Shown here: positions 1 through 13,441 of the stretch, piece by piece
Position numbering within the stretch: position 1 is the stretch's first letter
Layout of the letters: each line of letters opens with the position of its first letter
Origin: Reticulascus tulasneorum
Lineage: Eukaryota > Ascomycota > Sordariomycetes > Glomerellales > Reticulascaceae
DNA length: 64,000 nucleotides
NCBI GenBank assembly: GCA_001557505.1
Contig: LSAX01000010.1
Location: 2,108,001-2,172,000, forward strand
Reading direction: 5' to 3'
Made by a program: the position numbers and the translations under genes
The notes under the pieces: generated by a model
Database searches by the model: none
What the model saw: only the letters and a program-made list of their open reading frames with translations
What the model was told of the DNA's origin: nothing

Positions 1-2384
1 GTAGCTTGGACTTTTCTTGATCAGGGTTCGAGCGGACAGGTTCAATCTCCCGCCCCCAATGCGCATTTCGCAGGATGTCGGAACCACCCAAGAACGGGGG
101 GGCACGCACAGCAGGTCGTTGTCGGCAATCTGTACTCTCTCGTCGGATGGCTGTAACCTAAGGTACATACACTAGGTAGTCTAGGTGCCTACGCGCATGC
201 TGTTTTGTACGCCTGCCTGCCTGCTTGCTTGCAGATTTGGACTCGGGTACAGAGAGAGGGTTGCATTTCTGGTGGATAAAAAGGGCACCTGCGATGGGAA
301 AGGAGGGACATCGCCGCACCGCATCTCTCTTAAAACTCGCTTCCTGCGGTACATATTACACAAACAGGTAACTGATAGGATGAATTCGAGAATAACTGTT
401 TTGGCATTCACACAGTATACAGGCAAGTAGGGGAATGCGACGACAGTTCTCATTTTGTAAATGTGGGGGGTCTTTATTTATAAAAATAAAAATAAAAATT
501 GGGATTTCCACATGTTTCCCATAATCAGTGTTGACCTCTGAGGGGGGGGCTCTCCCATTATCGACTCATGATTGGAAACCCAAGGTAAATAGGTGTCGCT
601 ATAGGGGATATACACCTAAGTAATTGGTGGAGTGGTGCGACAGTTTTAGTGGATGGTACGGTATGGTAGGTTACCTGCTAATTACCTAGTTAGGTCGCGT
701 GAGGTGGTTTTGCACAGAGTACTACCGCCAACATACACTTTTTGTTACTATTTTTTCCCACCACCGACCCCCGATCCATTTTGTCGCCTTGCAGGCGCCA
801 TTTGGAACCTTTCGACCTTCCATCAGCATTCGAGAAGCCAGCCAGAAGCCCGCACACCACTAAAACAACGTCTAGTAGTAATAAAGATCCGTGATCATCA
901 TCATTCAATCTAATTCATCGCATGTTGGTTCGTCCGCCCCTACTTTATTCTTCTGGTTCTTCGGTTTCGCTTTTCTCGAGGTACCTCGTGAATGTACCCC
1001 CCCCCTCCCTTCTCTCTTTCATCATCCATCAGTACTTCCACCCAATTCAACAGGGCATCCCCCCCCCCTCCCCCCAATTCTCTTCCTCTTTTTGCTCTGT
1101 TCGAAACGTCCTGGCATTGTGCAACCCTGTGTCATTTTCCTGTTCGATGCTCTTCGGGCAGAAACTGCACTGTCTCTTTCCCACAGCGCTCTTCGACAGT
1201 CCGCTATATCCTCCACCGCGTACCTCCCCTGACCCCTTCTTTGTCGACCTTCCCTACTGCAACAAGGCAAGCCCGGGAAACCTTGCCCTCCCATACACAC
1301 CGGCCTGGCCCAGGATTCTATACGCCTCCTCCCATCGTTGCACTGCGGGTACATCTCCTTCCTACCTTTCTACATATACTCTGAAGCAATCGCCAGTCCT
1401 GGGTGCGCCACCTACCCTGTCTACATACATACATACATCCATACTTAGATACTTGCAGCAGACCTTCTGCTGCTTCCGTCTTCTACTCCTCCTCCTCCTC
1501 CTCCTCCCCATCAATCCGCCGCCGCCGCCCACACCACACACACCCACCCCCCTGGCTCCTGGCTTAACAATCTGCCCGAGGCATCCACACTCTTTCCACT
1601 TCCTCCTCCTCCTCCTCCTCCTCGTCGCTCCGTCCTTTCACTCCGTCCTCGACCGTCCATTTCTTCCCACCTTCTACTTCTGCCTTTAGCAGTACTGTAT
1701 TGTGCATCCCTATTACAATCATTGTCACCCATTCGAACACGAACTGTCGGTCGATACAACTACGAAGCCTTACACTCCCCGGACACGGATTCGCTGGAGG
1801 TTGTGGTCTGGAACTGAGAAAGAGACTTGAATAGCCTATCCTCCCTCCTCCCATCTCCAAGAGGTTCCTCGTCCCGCGCGCGACGAACACCCGCACCAAC
1901 TACGAAACCAATCCCCGTCCCTTGTTCACGTTTCCCGTGCGAAACCTCCCACACAGATCGGACATCCCATGTTACCTGCCAACTCGATTTCCAGCGACGC
2001 CCTCCTCGATCGATGCGAAAACATATGACCAACCTTGGCGCAATCGCTCCCTCGCTTGCGCCTTCCTCGTCGCCGTTCATGCTGCGCTTCGTCGGTTCCT
2101 TGATCTAATTTCCTCTCCTCTACCACGCCATCTCTCCCAGTCGCGATCCAGCAGAAGGCCAGGGAGACGGCTTTCGCACTCTTGTTGAAACATCATTTGC
2201 CATTGCGCCGTGCCGTTTTTCTCGTGGGACCCGGTCACCCTCCTCGATCCCTTTCGGCTTGCTGCCAAGTCCCTCGAGTCCCCTCGTCTGACCTGCGAAT
2301 AATCAAAAAGTCCGTCTCGAGGACTCTCCTGCCACAGTGGCCAAGGCGCTCCGGTCGCGAGACTGGATGCTCTTTGAAGCCACG
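1..2384. other. Gene-free region and CT-rich leader upstream of the phosphodiesterase
   Basis: No reading frame here has a domain or a plausible splice partner. Bases 1-700 hold AGGTA/TACCT-type short motifs (for example around 161-190 and 660-695). From about 900 to 2380 the plus strand is strongly pyrimidine-rich, with CTC triplet tracts near 1485-1508 and 1602-1623 and several C runs. This is typical of a long promoter plus transcribed 5' leader of a regulated filamentous-fungal gene. Long ORFs inside it encode only Pro/Ser/Leu low complexity and are not credible proteins. Confidence 0.6.
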
Positions 2385-5221
2385 ATGGAATCTGCCACCT
2401 GCCATGTCGTCTACGTGAATCGCAGTGTTCGCGCCGACAGACATGTCCGCGCCGATTCAACTGCTACTGAAGGATCTCATGCTGTCGTTCTCGACGGGGA
2501 GACTAGCGCTCTGAAGCAGGATATTGACCTGTTACTTACACTCTTCGGCGAAGGTCTGTTGCCCACCCTTGTTCCCACTGCTGTATCGACCACTGACTCG
2601 AATGTTCGTAGCTCATCTCTGCTCCACTGGCGCCGCGTGCTTAGCAAAAGTCTATGAACTACAAAAATACGCCTTGATCGACCTTAAACCGACGCTTGTG
2701 CTCATCGACATGCCCCATGATGAACAGATACTCGAGCTGCCAACAAGGTCTAGGTCGCCGTCGCCTCGCTCCCGTCTACCCTCCGGAGAAGTTGAGATCC
2801 ACACCCCAGATGAAGACGTATACGGTCTGAAGTTGTTGCAAAGGATAGTCACAGCGACGCACCTTCAACCTGCGTCCAAGTTGATTGTACCGATACCCGT
2901 CGTCACTTACCCGTCCAACGAAAGTAATGCCGCAACCGATGGCGCGGCAGATGAACTGGCCGTTGACGCGCAGAAAGTAGCACAGTCGATTTCGGTACCT
3001 CGCCGATTGATCTTCAGATGTATGGAGCTTGGCGCTATCGACATTATGAGAGGCCCCCTGCAAACTAAGTGTATGACGGGACTGGAAATTCTTGCCTACC
3101 GCGCTCATAAGGAAGCCGTAAAAGATCAGCAGTCGAATCTTGAGGTGCGAAGGGGCAGGAAACGATCCTGGGTCGGAATAAACGAGGAAAAGCCTTACGC
3201 CTATCTGCGGGAGGCAATGGTGTCTGGCCTGATGGGTCGCATCTGCAGGCACGAAGGGCTTGACGATCAGGAGAGAATTGCCAATGTCAGCATTGCCGTT
3301 TCCACAGAACGACAGGCTGCGATTGCCGAAGCCGTCGGCCATTGGCACTTTTGCGCCCACGCTTTCACAGATGATGAGTTGCTCATTGCCTCCATGATTA
3401 TGTTCAAGCATGCGTTGTCCATGCCGGAACTTGAGCGGTGGCGGATACCAACAGGTAAGTGTTGCGCCTTGTCTCGGGTCCATATGCCCGCGCCCGTATG
3501 TCCGCCTGCTGACTGAGCCCGACACTAGACCAACTACTTAGCTTTTTAGTCGCCTGCCGCGGGGCTTATAATGACTTCGTCCCGTATCACAACTTTCGGC
3601 ACGTTGTCGACGTTTTACAAGCGACGTTCAACTTTCTTGTACACATCGGGACGCTCTCGACATATCCTCAAGAGTCGGTTGCCCAAGATCCACCACCGGA
3701 AAAGTCGCCTATTGCGTCTTTGCTGCATCCATTCGATGGTCTGACACTCTTGATTACCGCAATCGGGCATGATGTAGGCCATCCTGGTGTCAACAACGGC
3801 TTTCTCGTGACGCTCAATGCGCCGTTGGCGCAACTATACAACGATCGGTCCGTCTTGGAATCGTTCCACTGTGCCGCGTATTCCCAGATACTTAGGAGTT
3901 ATTGGCCCGCGGCTTTCGAGGATACTAAAATGAGGAACCTTATGATCAGCTCGATATTGGCAACCGATATGGGACTTCACTTCGACTACATGAAAAAACT
4001 TGGAGATCTTCAAGAAAAGCTAGGAGTTAGCAACACCACGGACGGATGGAACGGTCGCATGATGGAAGAGCAGAAGGCCCTAGCATGTTCTCTGTTGATA
4101 AAGTGCGCAGACATCAGCAATGTGGTAAGTTGTCGGGTTTTTGCACTTTGGCTGGGACATGATGTTAACAAGTTTGGTCACTCTAGGCAAGAAATCATAG
4201 CACAGCTTTGCAGTGGATGCACATCTTATCCGACGAATTCTCTCGGCAAGCATCAATGGAAAGCGAGCTCGCAATCACCTCATCTCTTCTCGCCACGCCG
4301 AAGAAGGATATAACCTCTTTATCTAAAGCGCAGCTCGGCTTCATGAACATGTTTGCCATCCCTCTGTTTCAGGGCGTTGCGGATATCATGCCTGCGATGC
4401 AATATACTGTCGATGAACTCGAACTGAATAAGGTTCTTTTCGAGGAGAAAATCGAACGCGAAAAAGCCAAGGAAGATCCTGTGCGCAAGAGGTTACTGCA
4501 TGAGGGGACGTTCTCACCGCGAACAATGAGTTTTGCGGTCGACGTCAGCCAGAAAGAAGCGCCGATAACACCACCAGAAGATGCGCAGACGCCATCTGCG
4601 CTTGTTGACGGGAAGAAATCACCCGAAAAGGAACTGGCACCACCCCCGTCAGACCCAGTGAGCAAACCAGCTCATGTTCCGGATTTCTCCGGGCAGTACA
4701 AGGAGGTCAACGGCATGGTCACTAACTTCGACGCTGTCGCCGATTTTGCGGCCAGCGACCCATTTCACTCTCGCGAGAGGCTGAACAGTTGCTCCGAGAA
4801 CCACACGCATCATAATGGGAAGCAGCGTTGTAGCGAGACCACGGATGGGAGCACAACTGGGCCGTATTCGGGGGACTGGGCTTCCCAGGCTACGAGCGCA
4901 ACGACGGGGAAGATGCCCCTTTCTCCGAGTACGCAAGGCACTAGCATTGTCAGCAGGGAATCCACGGATCGCCCGTTAAGTGTGCCAACCAATGCAGCGG
5001 AAAGCGTGCCGGAAATAAAACTGACCCCTGAGCCCAAGATCGGAACCCCTCCATCTGAGGAGGAGTACAACGGTTCCAATTACTCGAACGGCAGCGTTAG
5101 CAAGGCGGAAGGAAAGCTTTTGAAAAAGAAATCCAGCAGGTTTCGAATGAACGCTTTTCCCTTCTTCAGGAGACACAGAGGATCCAGCCCTCCCATACCG
5201 GCCGCGGATACCGCTGGCTGA
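2385..5221 (+). CDS. PDE2: High-affinity 3',5'-cyclic-nucleotide phosphodiesterase (PDE2/PdeH type)
   Basis: Hydrolyses cAMP (and possibly cGMP) to 5'-AMP and so sets protein kinase A activity; the fungal orthologues control growth, conidiation and infection structures. Four exons join in frame: 2385-2553, 2612-3454, 3529-4124, 4187-5221, giving 880 residues. The HD-type catalytic domain spans about residues 350-600. It shows the YHNFRH metal motif (His358/His362), HDVGHPG (His418-Asp419), an APLAQLYND segment and the later ADISN motif with the third-metal Asp. Introns are 58, 74 and 62 bp with canonical ends. The last about 250 residues are Ser/Pro/Glu-rich with a basic stretch near the end and are probably regulatory. 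An in-frame ATG at 2367 would add six residues; 2385 was chosen because the MES... start resembles the family. The catalytic assignment is secure; the start and substrate preference are less so. Confidence 0.93.
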
Positions 5222-7981
5222 AGATGCTGGCCATGGGATTGAAGGCTATGGAATTGGCCAATGATACGCAACTTATTCGGCCTCGGCGACCAAGGACACG
5301 ACGACAAACTCTGGCGGACGTGGCCTGTGGCACGATACATACACGAATCCAGTTGCCTCGTTATTCGACGACTCTGCTTCGTATATATTATAATGACGAT
5401 GCCTACACCATGAGGCAATGACGATAAAAAGGAACTAATTGTACTGGCACAGTGCATGGGATTCGTTATATATGTACACTATTGACGACGCAGAGTAATG
5501 CTTATTTAGAAGCAGAAGAAGGCACGCGTCGAAATGCGCGTGAGAAACAGGAAGGGCGCAGAGGGCTTGAGTGATTATACGGGATGCATCAAGATGGGGC
5601 CGACAGCGTGGCCGACCGTGTGGGCCACCTGGCGTTCGACCGGGGAACAAACGGAACGGCGGTCCAGGTTTCGTCGTATCGCCATTTGAGCCAAAGACTT
5701 TGTCAGACACCAAGGTTACAGAACACAAGGATCTTTGTGAGAAGCGATGCGCCGACAGTGGCAGGCTTGTTTTGATAGGAGCATAAGAGGAGTGGGTGGG
5801 TGACAACCAATATAGTCCTTTGGAATCGTCTATCCTGGAGCCGCTCGCGGCTGTGAATCTTCTTCGACTGATGTGATGTTGTTTCTGGGCATATCTTTGT
5901 CCTGGGTTCATAACTAACCAAACCACAACGTGCCCCTATCTTCAAGTGTGCTTGCAGCAGTCTCAAGACTCTGATAGTCTACCAGACTATATGGAGGCGA
6001 CTGAGAGCCAGCGGCTGTCTAGCACCAATACTCGCCGCATGCACCAGTTCCCCGAGACAGTTCGCAAGTGCCACTCGTGATCCTCTCTCTCCTTTGGGCA
6101 CAATAGAGATTACTTCCTCGGCATCATCCGGCCAAAGCATAGACAACCCATCCACGGAGCCAAGCCGTTCTTATTCAAACCCAGGGGTAACAGTCCCGCG
6201 AAACACCGGCCAGAGAGGTGCGGGACGGACCCATTCCAGGATATATAGGGGCTATCCAAAGTATGGTAATGTCAGAACTTACCCAAACTCAACGCCCCCG
6301 TTAACAAGTCACGGGAGAGCGGACCAATCTCGTTATGGTTGATATTCGGGAATTCCTCTTTGTCCAAAGATGCCAAGGGGGCTCATTGAGGGTCGAATCT
6401 CAAAGCCAAGAGATCCAAGCTGGGTGGAAGCTGGTCCACGAGCTGGCCGGCAGGCACACGGGGAGGAACCTATCGTCGGGACGAGTGCGCCGCCTCTTCA
6501 AGATGGACTGGTCAAGAGACCACGATGGTTCTAGGTGCATAAGGGCAGTGATTCAAGAGCCATGGAGTTATCACCCTCAGGGGTTGGGCTATAATACTTC
6601 GAGGTTCTTTGTGTCAGACTACTAAGAACCATTGGTACATAATTTCGAGTTTGAGTAGATTGTACAAGAGCTGCGGTGGACGCTCCTATTTTTCCATGCT
6701 GAGCACGAGTGAGACGGGGGTTGATAGACCTCACCAGGTTAAACCAGTTCATGGGATACAACTACATAGTCTGGGATGTATTCCAGTAATTACAGTTCTA
6801 GTAGCCCGGGATATAAGCATGGTGTACGACGCACATGCAGTTCTCTTTATTCTGGCCTTGAGCAATCCTGATTTCTCCCTTACAAGCACCTATCTCCATC
6901 TTGCAAGTTGGGAGCGCTTGTAAACCCAAATCGCAAGTGCGCAACTCTCTCCAGAGCACTGGCAGGCTTAGAGTTGCCAGGCCAGCGGCTGCGAGACTTG
7001 ACTGCCCAGGTATTTGAACCTCGTTGCCTCGGATGCCCAGTGGAATGTAAATAGGTCGCCGAGGCAGGATAGGCAGAGTAAGTAGCGTCTCTGATAAAAC
7101 AGGCACAGCACTCACTCACTTGAGTACCTGGATGGACTTGGCATGTGTGGGATGAATTCCGCAAGCGATGCAGTGTGTAATACGCTTATCACGATGATGG
7201 TGTCGAGTATGTACAGTAATTAATCCCACAGCTTACCAGGTGTATTGCTGCTGTGTAGACGACGTGCCTACCGTTAGTGGCTCAGGAACAGCGCTACAAA
7301 GGTACTTCGGGGGTGGGAGCTACGTAACACCCCGCCACTAACAGCTGTGTATGGGGATCAGTATTGAAAGATGATAGGGGCGGCTCTCCACATGGGCCAA
7401 ACAGGCAGGTAGATATAGCTTTTGTCCCCGTGGCGCAGAGGGTCACATGTGGGCTATTTCCGATTCCAGGGCGAAAAGGGCGATGTTTGTTGGGCTGGGA
7501 CACACCATGCCTCAGGTACCTTTATTCGCTAGATAAGGGTAACTTACCTCCAGGGCATGGATGGAGCTTTTGGGCTCTAAAGTTGCCAGCTGACGCGGTA
7601 GGTACCCGGGTACTTCTGCAATTTATACTAGCAGCTCTCCCCAGCACCAGGTCACTCGGCCATGCGCCGCAAGGCACCCAGCCAACCAAGCTCGGACCCA
7701 CAGTGACTTGTCCTCCGTCGTCATGTTTCACTCGCGAGTGGTGGGTGCATTACGCCCACAAGCTTCCGCCTGCGGTAAGGTACCTCGCTCAGGTATGGTC
7801 CTGTCCTGATTCATAGCTCCTCCCTCCCACCATCCAAACAAACTCCCTCACATCCATCCTCCTCTCTCTCTTCGTCCCCCCGTCTTCCCTTTCCCAACAC
7901 ACCCCCAATCCTCACCACCCAACTCTCCCATCTGCAATTATCATCACAGACAGTCAGAACATCCCCTTTTGATCTGCGATC
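5222..7981. other. 2.8-kb intergenic region
   Basis: Between the phosphodiesterase stop and the carboxypeptidase Y start. Small ORFs up to about 160 codons occur on both strands but none has recognisable domains, protein-like composition or splice-compatible neighbours. The last 170 bp before 7982 is CT-rich (runs of CTC and CCC), as expected for the carboxypeptidase leader. I see no RNA gene or mobile element. Confidence 0.5.
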
Positions 7982-9711
<1,730 letters not shown>

Positions 9712-10274
9712 AGCCTCCACTCAACTGGAGTCAGTCGGTCGTGGTGATGATTGAACTGGCCCGGCTTTGGAAATGATGCACATGCTTTAAGCTATAAGCC
9801 ATAAGTTGTGCTGTGTATTGTGTAGCAAGTACAGGATAGCTAGCATCAGGGACGGGGGACGGGAAGAACATGGGAGCCCGGCCCGTTTCGAATTATCGAT
9901 AGCTCTGTTTGTCAGTCATTGAACCTGACGCAGGACGGTCATATTCAAAGTTAGGAATTCAGCGTATCTCTCTTCAATGCCCTCAGGCCCAAACTCATGC
10001 TTCAAGTGCACGTGCATTATGAATCAGGTATCTTAACTCGAATGGGATGATCTTGGAAGTTAGACTGTAAGATCTGCTGTTTGCCGCATTAGTCACGGCC
10101 ATCTCTCCGCCCGCCACTCCAGGCCGTTCCACTGATGCCCTGCCCCTCCTTCAGTGATACCTGAGGTACCTGACCTACCCCGCCAAAACTTTTTGTTCTC
10201 AAGAACGAAACGTCCGCCATTAAAACACACCGCACGTTAAGTCGGATTCTTTCCATAAGCATTTCATTTTCAAA
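9712..10274. other. Intergenic, CPY terminator and SDO1 promoter
   Basis: Both flanking genes read rightwards. The stretch contains the CPY 3' untranslated region (AT-richer, with ATAAGC-type signals around 9790-9830) and, near 10160, a short TACCTGAGGTACCTGACCTACC cluster in the SDO1 promoter. No gene is seen. Confidence 0.5.
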
Positions 10275-11207
10275 ATGTCTCGGCAAATAAACCAGCCTTC
10301 TAATCAGATTAAGCTGACAAATGTGTCGCTGGTCCGGCTGAAGAAGGGCAAGAAGCGGTTCGAAATCGCCTGCTACAAGAACAAGGTGCTAGAATGGCGC
10401 TCCGGTATTGAGACGGACCTGGACAATGTCCTGCAGATCCCCAACGTGTTCCTGAACGTGTCCAAGGGCCAGACGGCGCCAAAGGAGGACCTCGAGAAGG
10501 CCTTCGGCAAGGGCAAGAGCGTGGATGAGATCGTGCTCGAGATACTCAAGAAAGGCGAGCTGCAGGTCGGCGACAAGGAGCGGGCGGCGCAGCTGGAGCG
10601 TGTGCACAACGAGGTGATTGGCATCGTGGCCAGCAAGCTCGTCGACCCGCGGACGAAGCGGGTGTACACGACAGGGATGATCGAGAAGGCGCTCGACATG
10701 CTCAGCTCGGCGGCGCACACGGTCGACAAGGACAAGAGCTCCACCACCAACAGCGGTGCGGCGACGCCGGCGACCGGAGAGGAGGGGGACGCGAAGCCGC
10801 GCCCGAAGGAGAAGGAGCACCACTGGACGGGCGTGGTGACGACCAAGAGCGCCAAGAGCCAGGCGCTGGAGGCGATGAAGGCGCTGATCGCGGCGCAGCC
10901 CATCCCCGTCGCGCGCGCGAGGATGAAGCTGCGCGTGAGCTGCCCGACGAGCGTGCTCAAGCAGCCGGTCAAGGGCGCGAAGAAGGAGACGACGGAAGAC
11001 GGGGAGGCCAAGGCCGGGACGGTCAAGGATCGGATCTTGGGGTTCGTGGAGCAGGTCGAGAGCCAGGATGTGGTGGGCTCCGAGTGGGAGCTTGTGGGCT
11101 TTGTCGAGCCGGGGGCCTTCAAGGGATTGAGCGACTTTATTGGGAACGACACGAGGGGCCAGGGACGGGTGGAGGTGCTGGACATGTCGGTCACGCATGA
11201 AGATTGA
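10275..11207 (+). CDS. SDO1: Ribosome maturation protein Sdo1 (SBDS family)
   Basis: Works with the GTPase Efl1 to release eIF6 (Tif6) from pre-60S subunits in the cytoplasm, making them competent for joining. A single exon of 310 codons. The N-terminal SBDS domain begins at about residue 12 (IKLTNVSLVRLKKGKKRFEI) and includes the conserved ACYKNKVLEWR segment. The helical middle domain and the C-terminal ferredoxin-like domain follow. A Ser/Thr/Glu/Lys-rich low-complexity linker at about residues 150-190 makes it longer than the roughly 250-residue yeast protein. It is convergent with the S18 gene, so two ribosome genes are tail to tail. The long minus-strand ORFs through it are products of its GC-rich codon use. 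Confidence 0.95.
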   Translation: MSRQINQPSNQIKLTNVSLVRLKKGKKRFEIACYKNKVLEWRSGIETDLDNVLQIPNVFLNVSKGQTAPKEDLEKAFGKGKSVDEIVLEILKKGELQVGDKERAAQLERVHNEVIGIVASKLVDPRTKRVYTTGMIEKALDMLSSAAHTVDKDKSSTTNSGAATPATGEEGDAKPRPKEKEHHWTGVVTTKSAKSQALEAMKALIAAQPIPVARARMKLRVSCPTSVLKQPVKGAKKETTEDGEAKAGTVKDRILGFVEQVESQDVVGSEWELVGFVEPGAFKGLSDFIGNDTRGQGRVEVLDMSVTHED

Positions 11208-11602
11208 GCTTGGAACTTGACGATACCCGTGGTCCGCCCTCGCCCATCTGTGATTCATCGTGTATTTAGGGGGGCGGCGGGCTAGTATTTTATCAAAGTC
11301 ATTGGCATGGAATCATGGCATTTGGGACGGCATATTAAAAATTCGAAGGGAGCATCAAAAGTTTATACAGCATTGTCGACCGGTGCCAATCACCCCGTAC
11401 AGGCGATACGGTCCATTGCCCCGTGTGTTACATGTGTTTCAATGTCTTAATTGTTTTGAGGATTTGATGAAACTCTCGGTAATCTAGAGCAACACCATCC
11501 ATACCATGCCAAAGTAGCAATCCCCTCGTAATGCAAGGAATCAAGATGTCGAGAAAACCAGCCGGCACGCCCGTCCCAAGTCCACTATTGCCATCAATGC
11601 GT
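11208..11602. other. Shared 3' region of SDO1 and RPS18
   Basis: About 400 bp between two convergent stops. It is AT-richer than the genes and holds only untranslated 3' sequence as far as I can see. Confidence 0.5.
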
Positions 11603-12422
11603 TTAACCACCCTTCTTCTTGGACACACCGACGGTGCGGCCACGTCGTCCGGTCGTCTTGGTGTGCTGGCCACGGACACGGAGGCCCCAGTAGTGTCGGA
11701 GACCGCGGTGGGCGCGGATCTTCTTCAGGCGCTCGAGATCATCACGCAGCTTGGAGGCGACGTTGTTGGCGAGGATTTGGCTGTCCTTGCCGTCCACGAT
11801 GTCTCGCTGTCTGTTGAGGAACCAGCCGGGGATTTTGTACTGCGTTGGGTTTTGGAGGATGGTGACAATTCGTTCAAGTCTGGGGGGAGATTGATGTTAG
11901 TAAAGTTACCGTGATGATATTGTCGGATCCTGTAAAAAAGTGCTTACTCTTCGGAGGTAAGCTCGCCAGCTCGCTTGTTCAGATCGACTGGTTGCCTGTT
12001 AGTATTCCTACACTTTCTCTTCTCTTTCTCGGGGGTATTCTTGTGCGTACCATCGGCCTTTTTGCAGACCAAGTTGCTGTATCGTCGACCGACACCGGTA
12101 ATCTGGCTTGACGTCAACGACCATTCGATTTCGAATGGATAGCGAACCTCGTATTTACCTTGGTGAGCGCATAGACAACCTTCTCCTGTCCTCGTACGTT
12201 CGTGTTCAGAAGACGCAAGATCTATTGGAGCGGAATTCAGTTAGCCTAGGCCCGGGTTCCTTCCAACCAAGAGAGGTGAGTAGTCGGTGTGTGTGTTGAT
12301 TTGCGAATGGCTCCCGGCAGCACCGACGTATGGTCTACGAGGATACCGAGAGGCAAGGGGATAAAAAAGTCGATGGTACTTACGAACTGGAAGTTCGACT
12401 TCTCTCCCGAAACGAGCGACAT
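11603..12422 (-). CDS. RPS18: 40S ribosomal protein S18 (uS13)
   Basis: Component of the head of the small ribosomal subunit. Five exons on the minus strand, 12422-12384, 12221-12159, 12102-12051, 11987-11948 and 11879-11603, join in frame to 156 residues, the family length. Exon 1 encodes only 13 residues ([13 protein letters not shown]) before a 162-bp first intron. Exon 2 gives ILRLLNTN..., exon 3 [17 protein letters not shown], exon 4 [14 protein letters not shown], and the last exon carries the rest, ending [14 protein letters not shown]. Every junction lies in sequence that is invariant in S18 proteins, so the model is firm even though exon fragments are tiny. Many introns packed at the 5' end is usual for fungal ribosomal-protein genes. 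The promoter has a telobox-like AACCCTA and two CACGTG sites. Confidence 0.96.
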
Positions 12423-12528
12423 GTTGGGCAATTATCGTGAGATGATTGCTGCCGCGAATGTCTTGTCGAATGCTTTAGATGGGACTCGTGAGAAGTTTGA
12501 TGTGGGAGGGGAGGTTCAAGATCTCGCT

Positions 12529-12594
12529 TAACCCTAGGGCAGATTTTTATCACGTGCGAGGTCATCAGAATGGGAAATGTTGAAAGTCACGTGA
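12529..12594. promoter_or_regulatory. Telobox-like motif and two CACGTG sites upstream of RPS18
   Basis: TAACCCTAG lies at 12529-12537, about 110 bp upstream of the S18 start. CACGTG hexamers lie at 12551-12556 and 12588-12593, the second within the palindrome TCACGTGA. AACCCTA boxes (Tbf1-type) and CACGTG (Cbf1-type) are known elements of ribosomal-protein promoters in fungi. Binding is inferred, not shown. Confidence 0.5.
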
Positions 12595-13441
12595 TTTTAT
12601 CCTTGTCACTCATCGTCTGGGGCAGTCGACTGTCGGCTTCATCTAAGATTCAGCGAGCATCATTGTCACAAGACAAGCAATCGATGATCGGGAATGAAAT
12701 TGCCATAATGATGCTGAATCATGGCCTCGTGTCGCCGGGGTTACCTCTCATAGTTCGCATGCCCACCTGAAAACCAACTTTCTGATGCCGCATCCCTCAC
12801 AATTCCCTACTAGTTTCCCTCAAGTCTGCAAGGTAGATCGATCACAGGGCAACCCAATATTACTAGAAACTAAATCTCCTGTTAACTTACATGGTATGAA
12901 TAAGGTTGTTCCCAGCTTGAACGCTCAGTCAGGCACGGCACAAGCCACCTCCTCGACTGAAAACATTCCTAACGTCCCAGGTGCGTGATCGACGTGGACG
13001 AGCCCCTGATTGTATCACTGAGCCGCTTCATGCAGTGACTTCTTTTTTCCACAGCACTCACCATTGGCTGGCAATCTTATCACTGGCACTCTTTCTTGAG
13101 CATCGCAAACGGCCCAGTCTTGCCCTTGGTTGCAATAAACGTTTATCTTAAGACTCGGCTAGCCGAGTCGTCGGCGGAAATTGATATAATGTAGGAAAAT
13201 GAATTCCAGGCTGTGATGGATCTACCATCTAACCGAATCCCAATAACGCCCATCCTAAGACATACCCAACCGTTCCCGTGGTATCTCAAGTCTACATTCC
13301 TCAATTCCTATCGCGCACACACCTGAATATTGCCATCGTACAGACTGGCCCGAGCGCATCCAACCCGTTACGCCATCGTAGTTCTCCTTCCCAAGTCCCC
13401 GTTGCGGACTCACAGATCTGCTATGATCTGTGCTTCTCTTC
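12595..13441. other. Intergenic between RPS18 and the Lys/Asp-tail gene
   Basis: Upstream side of RPS18 and 3' side of the secreted-protein gene. Moderately AT-rich, with no ORF that looks like a gene. Nothing further seen. Confidence 0.45.

Noticed and set aside
922..1689. 255-codon ORF on the plus strand
   Set aside because: Product is Pro/Ser/Leu low complexity from CT-rich DNA; it lies in the phosphodiesterase leader and has no homology-like pattern.
7400..7480. tRNA-like start (CCCCGTGGCGCAG)
   Set aside because: No matching T-arm GTTCGAATCC-type box or acceptor pairing at the right distance. I also found no tRNA-like T-loop elsewhere in the window.
7364..7816. 150-codon plus-strand ORF before carboxypeptidase Y
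   Set aside because: No domain, no protein-like pattern; probably promoter DNA.
10373..11258. Two long minus-strand ORFs (273 and 289 codons) across SDO1
   Set aside because: They are antisense shadows of a GC-rich coding exon with a secure product on the plus strand.
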